Part shown: positions 57,401-64,000 of the stretch, piece by piece
How the letters are laid out: each line of letters opens with the position of its first letter
How positions within the stretch are numbered: the first letter of the stretch is position 1
DNA from: a virus
Direction: 5' to 3' (one strand)
Virus record (IMG/VR): IMGVR_UViG_3300023179_000038
Location: 1 to 64,000 of that record
DNA: 64,000 nt
Notes under the pieces: model-generated
What the model saw: the letters and a program-made list of their open reading frames with translations, nothing else
What the model was told of the DNA's origin: nothing
Database searches by the model: none
Program-made: the position numbers and the translations under genes

Positions 57401-58762
57401 AAATGCTTGATCATAATCAAACAACGTAAGTGATCCAGTAGATGCTAAAAGTTGACCGACTGGCAAACCAGATATACCAATATCCGATCCAATCTTATTT
57501 AAAGCAAAATTAATTGTTTTTTCTGATAGATCTACACATAGTCTTGGAGATAGTTCAATTAAATCAAAAGTTGAATTTATCTTAGTCATAGTATCAACGA
57601 CAATACGTAATCCATAAATATAAGAAAATTCACGATATTTTGTTAAACCATCTTGTGTATTAACATAGGATATTGGAGATGTTGTGTCTGTTACAAAATT
57701 AGTTAGCCTATCTATGGTTTCTTCTTGTAAATACCACCCATATGTTGGTGTAAATTTTTCATACAAACTTCCAGTCCATATATGATACTCTCCCAAAGAA
57801 GTTTCTGAATTTTTTATTAAATAAGCATATCCGTTAATACTTTTTTCAGGCAGTAGGGTCTCTGAAGAAAATTCATCTGCTTTTATAAAAATGTTTTTAT
57901 ATTTTTCTGGAATTATAAGACCATAAGCAAGTTCAACATAGCCGTCAGATTTTATAATTGGAGTTCCATCATTTCTAACTGAAGAGTTGTTAAAATTAAT
58001 TATATCAACCCAATTATTGTTGCTATCCAAATATTGGATTTTCCATTTTTTAGGAGTACTTTTATTTTCATTTTGATAAAATGGATCAGAAAATGTTTTA
58101 CCCAAACTTGTGAAAGTTCCTAAATTTGTATCTCCAATATGTGTTTGCATTTTTACTATTATTCTATTTGCTGGAACTTTTTCTTTATAAACAACAAATG
58201 GTGAAGCATCAGAAATATACGAATTTCCATTTAAATTAAAATTTGAAATACCATACTCTAATCCATCTTCTGTTCGATAAGATGTCCAATATTTAAATAA
58301 ATCATTTTTATCAGACATATAATATCTAGGTCGATTAAACATGCTCGGATTTGAATGATGAAAATATTTTCCTGAAATAAAAGTTGCCTTATTAATTCCA
58401 GATCTTGGTCTAAACCTATTAAAACAATCCTCTAAAGAATATAACAACTTTTGTTTTTCTTTTTTAGATATTAAAAACATAGGAGTTGAATTATCTTCTG
58501 GACTTATACCGCCATCTATTTTAACGTCAGCATCTGTTGCATTAGTATAAAAATTTCCAATATCATTAATATCAAATGTTAAAGATGGTAGTCTATATTT
58601 TGAATCAGGGTCTGAGTCTATTGCTAATGGCCTATATCTATAATTTCCAACCTTTAATATGTTATTTGGAATGTTCATATTCCACTCTGCAATAACTGCA
58701 GATTGAGTCCTAATAACTTCAGAGTTATCTAAATATTCTTTTAATTTTTCGTCTTGAAACAA
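54407..58762 (-). CDS. Large minor tail protein (1451 aa)
   Basis: Long multidomain protein. N-terminal 300 residues hold repeated beta motifs; a central region contains an LASTGSLTLFDYDQAF-type stretch; further on NRGQTPIGSTTYFVVTG and a lectin-like region (about 1020..1180) of the concanavalin type. C-terminal TPHLQLGDIVEID block. Size and place between TMP-neighbour and fibre genes fit the tail-tip receptor-binding protein. A precise role is not visible. Confidence 0.68.
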   Translation of the reverse strand: MFQDEKLKEYLDNSEVIRTQSAVIAEWNMNIPNNILKVGNYRYRPLAIDSDPDSKYRLPSLTFDINDIGNFYTNATDADVKIDGGISPEDNSTPMFLISKKEKQKLLYSLEDCFNRFRPRSGINKATFISGKYFHHSNPSMFNRPRYYMSDKNDLFKYWTSYRTEDGLEYGISNFNLNGNSYISDASPFVVYKEKVPANRIIVKMQTHIGDTNLGTFTSLGKTFSDPFYQNENKSTPKKWKIQYLDSNNNWVDIINFNNSSVRNDGTPIIKSDGYVELAYGLIIPEKYKNIFIKADEFSSETLLPEKSINGYAYLIKNSETSLGEYHIWTGSLYEKFTPTYGWYLQEETIDRLTNFVTDTTSPISYVNTQDGLTKYREFSYIYGLRIVVDTMTKINSTFDLIELSPRLCVDLSEKTINFALNKIGSDIGISGLPVGQLLASTGSLTLFDYDQAFNTNNLNSIIKDFITKNIQIKFYEIITDEEQSSYFIPIKTMYTEGFPATDNRSRTVSIQLRDMFFYLESLIAPQILLTNVSVSSAISMLLDSIGFSNYIFKRINFEKESIIPFFFIPPDKTVAEILNDLARSTQTAMFFDEYNNFVCMSKNYIMPTTDQRNTDIVFYGSKDIEKDGVVKNKTISSNISNIVGIASQNTEVFNDGLIKYKTKYIQKTYGSIRQASLIDKEKTWIYKPSLLWEVEGTENTKSINDSSGRQSDYILSAIPLNSDLNNLVPSVSNHKIINNTMDLGEGVYWITRYNGYFYANGEVIKYDAVEYSITDYGNVWITSTQDYQNYFSKLRHNGKIYPTGLIRIYAKPFYENINEITRLKNGDVEKHGRAQFGTSITFHNAGINQYWSNNLNVRGCSMKSDLLFSLSSTEDLQSQSLSMPVDNLAAGVSNELAKQSIRSGTIKNFLTLSYKDEVTSNSILSTQSGTIQSSALVISGPSFTTTQNGIDFISYVNKPLDDRFKHFGTRMRIVGKIENNENRGQTPIGSTTYFVVTGNTPDQNINISGGSGGMAVMINPSTNVGYYFEILALTENNINNYNTSAENLHNVIFYKIKRSASDVSGTTIKQGDAIPIKLWGGLSNIIVDDGNFTGQYRMVGEENPTVYDLAVEYQNIGTIRRFYLYINNKIIAIVDDKDPLPIYNNMALFVRGSARCMFENIYALTNNYSQNTVFALDTPVMTAINDSEIDANESFRKYSMSGIVQSTYLSGIDPNNTPKYNIYFEEFGTIMREAAYFNIRYDKAYPALYAIISPTFNKLKGYAISGFRAGSYGAEFLIFNSTDTSLNLDSTSGNYLRIQGVTFTQESEHNYSVDEYFSQNSDFSNPKFNNNLLIKSPLIFNKQYDDIKASRMTYGKKDFYIDAPYIQTQDDAQEVMSWVISKIMKPRKSVGVQTFGTPHLQLGDIVEIDYKDSSETNEISAKDSRFVVYNIEYIRNTNGPETRVYLSEVV

Positions 58763-58763
58763 A

Positions 58764-59420
58764 TTAAACCTCTTCCAAGGTTAATGATATGTTCCAAAAA
58801 TCATGATTATTTCCGCCACGTTTTACTACCGTATATTGAAAATTTGTAAAAAACATTTCTATTAATTCATTATATTTTGATAAATGAGTAAAGGCATCTT
58901 CATCTTTGCCAAAATTTGCATAATTATCATAAGATAAATAAACCCAAAATGAACCAGTGTTGTTTTGATACCAATCTAAAAGTTCTACTCCACCAGCACC
59001 GCCGTCAGTTGTATATTGTTCATCTGGTGAGTTAGGTCTTCCATATCCAGAAACTGACGGTATGCCAGTTGTAGAGTTAAAGTCTGGCAAAGTATAAAAA
59101 GATCTAGAAGGCAGCATGTTCCAAGATACTTCAATAGTATTTTTATCAGCAATATGATATGATCTCATACGACCATTTACCATTCTTTCTCTTTTTTCTA
59201 TTCTCATTGGACGAAAATCTATAGGTGATCTATTATCGTCTGAGAGTATTAAAAATTGATCAAAAAGATTTTCATTAGTTTCTGACCCAGTATCTGAGCC
59301 AATCTCAAGCCCAACTGGAAGATAGTATCCATCAGACAAAGTTCCAGCATTTTTGGACCAAAGCATTGCTTGTGGTCTTTGATATTTTTTTCTTCCCGAT
59401 AAATATTCACTTGATGCCAT
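58764..59420 (-). CDS. Distal tail protein-like (218 aa)
   Basis: KYQRPQAMLWSKNAGTLSDGYYLPVG and a NNHDFWNISLTLEEV end. The protein sits right after the tape measure gene, where distal tail proteins usually lie, with a one-base gap to its neighbours. No diagnostic motif. Confidence 0.6.
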   Translation of the reverse strand: MASSEYLSGRKKYQRPQAMLWSKNAGTLSDGYYLPVGLEIGSDTGSETNENLFDQFLILSDDNRSPIDFRPMRIEKRERMVNGRMRSYHIADKNTIEVSWNMLPSRSFYTLPDFNSTTGIPSVSGYGRPNSPDEQYTTDGGAGGVELLDWYQNNTGSFWVYLSYDNYANFGKDEDAFTHLSKYNELIEMFFTNFQYTVVKRGGNNHDFWNISLTLEEV

Positions 59421-62400
59421 TAAATTCTACCACTCCTTATTCTTAAAGAATCTATCTGCCTTATCTTAGACATTACAGTGTTTGCAATTTGTTCTGGATT
59501 TGCATCAGACCTTACATTAACACTTAAATTATAATTATAAACTGAGTTTCCGTCATATGTTCCGTTATTGATAGCCTTCATTTTGTCTACACCAAAAGAA
59601 TCTACAGCATATCTACTCATCACAAATTCTCCTGGTGTTAACATTGCTGGTACTGTATCTGTTCCACGAGCAAATCCACCAGAAACAAAATACTTAGGAA
59701 CTATACCTCCATTTGCTCTTCCAAACCACCCACTAAATGTATTTGTGAGAGCATTTTTTACTGTTGAAACTGGATTAGTAACTATATTTTTAACTGCCGT
59801 CGCAACATTAGATATTCCTGTTGATACAGACTTTGCCACATTTGATACACCAGAAGCCACTGACTTAACTGCATTAGATATAGGAGTAGTAACAGTAGAA
59901 ACAACTTTAGATATTGGATTATTAACACCAAGATTCATTCCAATACTTGAAGGGCTTGTTGTAGGAACTATTTTTGTTGATGCACTTGTTACTCCCGATA
60001 ATGGATTATATTTATCTGGACCAGTAAATGTTGGAACTGATGGAACGTTAGTCTGGGTATTTGACATTTGTTGTGTTTGAGGTCCTGAACCTACTTCTGT
60101 TGTTTTAGTTGGAGCATTTCCTGTATTTGTAGTGGTTGACACTACTGGAGGAGTTTCGTCATCTTTTAAAGTTACAATTTTATGATAAGTTACATATGTT
60201 TTATTGTTAAGATCATTCCAATAATTTTTAATACTTTCTACAATTCCTAATGCAGCAAACATTGAATTTTTATATTCATTACTACTTGTTTTTGCTGTAT
60301 CAATTCCATTTTTAATAGATTCCCATTCAGATCTTGATTTATCAAGAACCCTTAAACTATTAATTAGTTCATTTTTTTGAATCTCTGCAAGCCTTATAGA
60401 TTCTCGTGCTGGCTCTAATATTTTTTCTTCTAAAATTAAAATTTGATCTTGAAGGTTTTTTATTTTTTCTTCAATTTGAATTCTTGTATACCCCTGATCA
60501 TTTCTAATTTTTGCAATACTATTTTCTTTTGATTGCTCAAGTGCAGATCTTTGTTGATCTATTGCATTTTGGGCTGATTGAGATCTTGATTCTTGTACCG
60601 CTTTTGCAGCAGCAGCAATATCTCCTTGTGATAAAGCATCAGCAATTGTTAATTGAGATTTTTGTTGTTGAATTATTCTATTGTTTACTTTTTGAATTTG
60701 ATCCAATGCTTTAAATTTGTCTTCATAGGAATCGTTTATTGCTTTTTCCTGATTTTCAATATCTTTAAGTCCATACTCCCAATCATCAATTTGATATTGA
60801 ATTAATGCAATATTATTTTCAGTTTTTTGTATTAAATCTTTATTGTTTCTGGTATCTATGTCAAATTTTAATTCTATAGATTTTTCCTTAGCATCAAAGG
60901 CTTCCATGGCTTTACCAAAACCTTCATCAAATAAACCTTGCATAAAGTCTATTGTCTTTATTTGTTGTGCAAGCCTTATTGCAAACTGACTACCGCCCTG
61001 TTCTCCCGCTTCATACAGTGCTTTTAATATTGGATCTGAAATTATTGCTCTGGCTTCTTTAAATCCAAAACTATTTTTTATTGACTGCGTAATAATTTCA
61101 TCTTGATTGGCTTCTTCTATTGCTTTATTTGCATCTTCAATAGCCGTGCTTCTTTTTTCTTGTTTAATAAAATCATTATATAGCACTATCATTTTTTGAA
61201 GTTCTGCTTTATTTTTACTAGTAGCAATCATTGCCCTAAATGATTTATCGGCAATTAATTCGTATGCTTTACCAACTGGAACACCCAATTGAGTTAATTT
61301 TGCATATGCCTTATTTTGATCAACTAATTCTTGTTTTTGTTGTTGTATTGCAGATTGAAAATCTCCAGCAACAACGGAATTTAATGCTTCTTGTATATTA
61401 GTGGCATCCCTTTTTAAAGCAATTATATTTCCTTTGTTGTCAAATTTAAATAATGAATTTTTACGCTTTTCATATTCTTTTGGATCCATTCCAACAATTA
61501 ATTCTATTAGATTTTGTCCAGCACCAATCGATCTTAAATCTTGCTCAATTCCACTGAATGCTGTTATTGTTTTATTACCACCAAATAACTTATCTAGCGC
61601 TTTACGTGAAGATGCCCATCCTTCTGTAACCTTAATTTGATTTAATCTAACATCTTTTAATTTTTTAATAATATCGTCTAACGGAGAAGAACTTACTTTA
61701 GATCCTTCTACAGGAGGTATATTAGATTTTTTATCTGTAGTTACATCCTTAGAAGCAACAGTTACTTTGTATGCTGACTCAGCATAGTAATCTCCTTCGG
61801 TTTTTCCAGGATTTGCTTTAAGCCAATTCTGAATTGCTTCCTTGTTGTTACCCTCCATATTGACCATTGTTGTTAATGTTTGCAGGTACACCTTTTGTTG
61901 CTCTGGAGGTAATGAGTTAAAATATTCTTGATTTGCACGAAGAACCTCTATTTCTTTTGCACCAAGAATTTTTGTTGCAATTTCTAAATCAATCTTACCT
62001 TTTTGAGCGCTAATATAATCTATGGTTTTTTGTAGTTGCGCTGCTGCGATTGGATTATTGCTATAAAAACTTAAGGCAACCCCTACATCAACTACTTGAC
62101 CAGACTTGCTTATCTCAGAAAATAATTTTAGATATTTTTCTGCATCAGCAGCAGTTTTTGTACTAATATCGGCAAGGAATTTAGTTTGTTGCTGCTTTAA
62201 TGGTTTTCCATTTTTATCAACAAACAAACTTGATATAGCAATAGCCTGGTTTGCAAATGCACCACCAAATTTAGTTACAATACTCATAACTTTTTCTAAA
62301 GATTTTTTATCATTACTAAATGTTTCCATTAAGTTAATAATTTGCATTGGGTCCATCTGTCCAGAAGCAACTTGCATTTTTAATGTATATTGAAGTTCTT

Positions 62401-64000
62401 TGGACATACCACTATCATTAATTAAATCTTTAGCCATGGGAACAATGTCTTCCATTGCTGTACCCTTATATTTTTTTGTAATGGCTTTATCTATACCAGT
62501 TTCTAAAGCACCACGAACAGCACTAGAAGATTTTGCATAAGTATTTTGAATATCTGTAATCAATCTTCCGTTTTCAGCAATTAATGTTGCATTTGCTTTT
62601 TCATATTCACCCTGCAATCTAGTTGCTTCCGCAATATCATTTGCTGCCTTTGCATTTTCAATTCTTTTTTCGTATTCTAATCTTAAAGAATCTTGCATTT
62701 CTTGACTTTGTTCTAAAGCCATTTTTTGTATTGCAACATTAGCACCAGATGCTATTCCAAGTTTTTGTTGTTGTCCTTTTTGTGCAAAGTATAATGCTCC
62801 TGCTGAAATAGTTGCACCTATTGCTGCACCTATTGCAGTTCCAACAACTGGCACAACTGATCCTGCTGCTGCTCCTGTTGCTGCTCCACCGAGTATTCCA
62901 CCAGCAATTGCCCCACCAATACCATAACCAGCCATACCAACTTTTGTTTGTGTTTGTGTTAATGCCCCTGGTGCTGCAGCATTCAATATTCCAAATTTTT
63001 GTTGTAAATCTTTTCTTGATTCTTCTACCAATCTTAATCTAAGTTGTAATGGATCCTTCATTAAATTTTCTCCATTAACACCTACTAATTCAATTAATTT
63101 TGCATTAACCTGTATGCCAAAAGAGTAATCGCCCAATTCAGAAGAAATATTTGCTGCAATGCTTCTTGCCTGTGCTGGATTTATTGCTCCTGATGCAATT
63201 CCTGTTGCAAGTTGATTTAACAACTGGTTCTGTGCAGTTTGCCTTCCATTAGTTTTAATAGATTGAGATAGGTTTGAAAGCATTGCCTTGCCACCTTCAG
63301 ATTGAACGTAACTTTCACCAAAAGTTGTTTTTCCTGTTTGAATCTGAAATTGAGAAAGCATTTGTGATCTTCTTCTATCCATAATTTCGCCAGCACGAGC
63401 AGTTCCAGCGAACTCAGAAAGATCCTGAATAGCCTTTTCGCCACTACCCATGGCTTCAGCCATTTTCATTGCGTTGTCTTGTGCTTTATCAAATGCCATA
63501 CGTAATGCAAGTGTTGCTGCCACTACAGCAGTTAAACCAACAGCAAATGCTCCAAGTGGACTTGTGATAAGTGGCAATAGCATTGTTAATGTAATTAATG
63601 GCATCATTAATTTCTGTGCTACCTCGCCAACTTTTCCTGGTGCCATAGACGCAGCCATCATAACCCCAGATGCTGCCATCATTCCAGTTCCAGCACTCAT
63701 TCTATTTCTTCTGACTGAAACATTGTCTTCTTTATTTATACCATTAGCAACCATTCCAGTGATTGTGCTTTGTTTTAATAATCTTTTTTCTTTAATAGCA
63801 TCAAGTCTTTGCTGTTTATCTATTTGTCTACGCAATGATTTTTGCATTGGATCAATAGGACCAGTTCCATAAAGAGCAGTTCTAGATGCAACTGCTTTTT
63901 GTGACTGTGTTCTAGCCCCGTCAACTAGTGCTGTACCTAATTGTTTTCCAGTTATCTTTGCATCATCAATAAATTCTTTTGCTCCAACTACCAGACCCTT
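59420..64000 (-). CDS. Tail tape-measure protein, 5' end outside window
   Basis: At least 1526 residues; the frame stays open to base 64000, so the ATG at 63847 is internal (upstream codons read KEFIDDAK...TGPIDP). Typical parts: N-terminal helices, membrane-like stretches around residue 120 and a Gly-rich region (GYGIGGAIAGGILGG), long coiled coils, a Val/Ser/Thr linker and the C-terminal RGTDTVPAMLTPGEFVM motif found in many tape measures. It sets tail length; at about 0.15 nm per residue this implies a tail over 220 nm, so a siphovirus. Confidence 0.93.
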   Translation of the reverse strand, partial: KGLVVGAKEFIDDAKITGKQLGTALVDGARTQSQKAVASRTALYGTGPIDPMQKSLRRQIDKQQRLDAIKEKRLLKQSTITGMVANGINKEDNVSVRRNRMSAGTGMMAASGVMMAASMAPGKVGEVAQKLMMPLITLTMLLPLITSPLGAFAVGLTAVVAATLALRMAFDKAQDNAMKMAEAMGSGEKAIQDLSEFAGTARAGEIMDRRRSQMLSQFQIQTGKTTFGESYVQSEGGKAMLSNLSQSIKTNGRQTAQNQLLNQLATGIASGAINPAQARSIAANISSELGDYSFGIQVNAKLIELVGVNGENLMKDPLQLRLRLVEESRKDLQQKFGILNAAAPGALTQTQTKVGMAGYGIGGAIAGGILGGAATGAAAGSVVPVVGTAIGAAIGATISAGALYFAQKGQQQKLGIASGANVAIQKMALEQSQEMQDSLRLEYEKRIENAKAANDIAEATRLQGEYEKANATLIAENGRLITDIQNTYAKSSSAVRGALETGIDKAITKKYKGTAMEDIVPMAKDLINDSGMSKELQYTLKMQVASGQMDPMQIINLMETFSNDKKSLEKVMSIVTKFGGAFANQAIAISSLFVDKNGKPLKQQQTKFLADISTKTAADAEKYLKLFSEISKSGQVVDVGVALSFYSNNPIAAAQLQKTIDYISAQKGKIDLEIATKILGAKEIEVLRANQEYFNSLPPEQQKVYLQTLTTMVNMEGNNKEAIQNWLKANPGKTEGDYYAESAYKVTVASKDVTTDKKSNIPPVEGSKVSSSPLDDIIKKLKDVRLNQIKVTEGWASSRKALDKLFGGNKTITAFSGIEQDLRSIGAGQNLIELIVGMDPKEYEKRKNSLFKFDNKGNIIALKRDATNIQEALNSVVAGDFQSAIQQQKQELVDQNKAYAKLTQLGVPVGKAYELIADKSFRAMIATSKNKAELQKMIVLYNDFIKQEKRSTAIEDANKAIEEANQDEIITQSIKNSFGFKEARAIISDPILKALYEAGEQGGSQFAIRLAQQIKTIDFMQGLFDEGFGKAMEAFDAKEKSIELKFDIDTRNNKDLIQKTENNIALIQYQIDDWEYGLKDIENQEKAINDSYEDKFKALDQIQKVNNRIIQQQKSQLTIADALSQGDIAAAAKAVQESRSQSAQNAIDQQRSALEQSKENSIAKIRNDQGYTRIQIEEKIKNLQDQILILEEKILEPARESIRLAEIQKNELINSLRVLDKSRSEWESIKNGIDTAKTSSNEYKNSMFAALGIVESIKNYWNDLNNKTYVTYHKIVTLKDDETPPVVSTTTNTGNAPTKTTEVGSGPQTQQMSNTQTNVPSVPTFTGPDKYNPLSGVTSASTKIVPTTSPSSIGMNLGVNNPISKVVSTVTTPISNAVKSVASGVSNVAKSVSTGISNVATAVKNIVTNPVSTVKNALTNTFSGWFGRANGGIVPKYFVSGGFARGTDTVPAMLTPGEFVMSRYAVDSFGVDKMKAINNGTYDGNSVYNYNLSVNVRSDANPEQIANTVMSKIRQIDSLRIRSGRI

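Noticed and set aside
59568-60080. 170-codon plus-strand frame opposite the tape measure C terminus
   Set aside because: Antisense to the RGTDTVPAMLTPGEFVM region; codon pattern is the mirror of Val/Thr-rich repeats.
63450-63872. Long open frame on the plus strand opposite the tape measure gene (140 codons)
   Set aside because: It lies fully antisense to a clear gene, has low-complexity Ala/Ile/Val content reflecting the other strand and no ribosome site or promoter.
1-64000. CRISPR arrays, insertion sequences, integrase or attachment sites
   Set aside because: I saw no regularly spaced repeats with spacers, no transposase and no integrase; the tRNA-gene overlap alone is not enough to call an attachment site.

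Overview
The window is part of the genome of a tailed (siphovirus-type) bacteriophage of an actinobacterium, probably a freshwater one. The virion and replication genes show that it is a phage: a very long tape-measure gene open at the right edge, minor tail genes, a terminase pair, a CHAP endolysin, a C-family DNA polymerase, a DnaB-type helicase, a DnaG-type primase and a RecA. Three things point to an actinobacterial host: a WhiB-type iron-sulfur regulator, a DUF7455-like zinc protein, and at least twenty genes whose -10 box lies 5 to 7 bases before the start codon (leaderless genes, common in Actinobacteria). The DNA is visibly AT-rich. A secreted protein ending in a Lys/Cys-rich tail that I recall from freshwater Nanopelagicales secreted proteins suggests that group as host; this last step is inference.

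Layout. 1..5627 (+) is an early-type arm of very small genes: the end of a DUF932 gene, tRNA-Asp, a run of small unknowns, many zinc-ribbon microproteins, a GIY-YIG-like nuclease on the minus strand and a pyrimidine-dimer glycosylase-like gene. This arm holds a non-coding, AT-rich stretch with repeats (3628..4070) and a dense cluster of the hexamer CAAACC/GGTTTG. 5705..10951 (+) is a first modification cassette: 2OG-Fe(II) oxygenase, flavin luciferase-like enzyme, a second oxygenase that has lost both iron-binding histidines, three sulfotransferase-like genes, an SGNH-hydrolase-like gene and tRNA-Glu.

Everything from about 10952 rightward is on the minus strand except shadows. 10952..18208: a large phage protein of unknown role, Hsp20, a small membrane protein, DUF2061 proteins, an APS-kinase/nucleotidyltransferase fusion, WhiB, a thermonuclease and zinc proteins. 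18233..27030: a second modification cassette with a carbamoyltransferase, five more oxygenases, a glycosyltransferase-like gene, two cupin/DUF6065-like genes, tRNA-Asn, a second SGNH gene, a second luciferase-like gene, then a tRNA with a UAA anticodon. 27132..34431: secretion and lysis (subtilase, proteasome-like peptidase, endolysin, membrane proteins, lipoprotein, two large secreted proteins). 34448..39371: terminase subunits, RuvC-like resolvase and Cas4-like nuclease. 39364..51768: two more oxygenases, RecA, DnaE, a likely ssDNA-binding protein, a tryptophan halogenase with an AhpD-like partner, primase, helicase and accessory genes. 51768..64000: tail tip and tape measure.

The most unusual aspect is the amount of small-molecule or protein-modification chemistry: nine 2OG-oxygenase-fold genes, three sulfotransferase-like genes with an APS-kinase-like enzyme that could supply PAPS, two SGNH, two luciferase-like, a carbamoyltransferase, a glycosyltransferase-like gene and a halogenase. 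Parts of this set occur twice, once in each arm, in the same order and each next to a tRNA. I infer a phage-encoded system for decorating virion, host-surface or secreted molecules; the sequence does not show the target.
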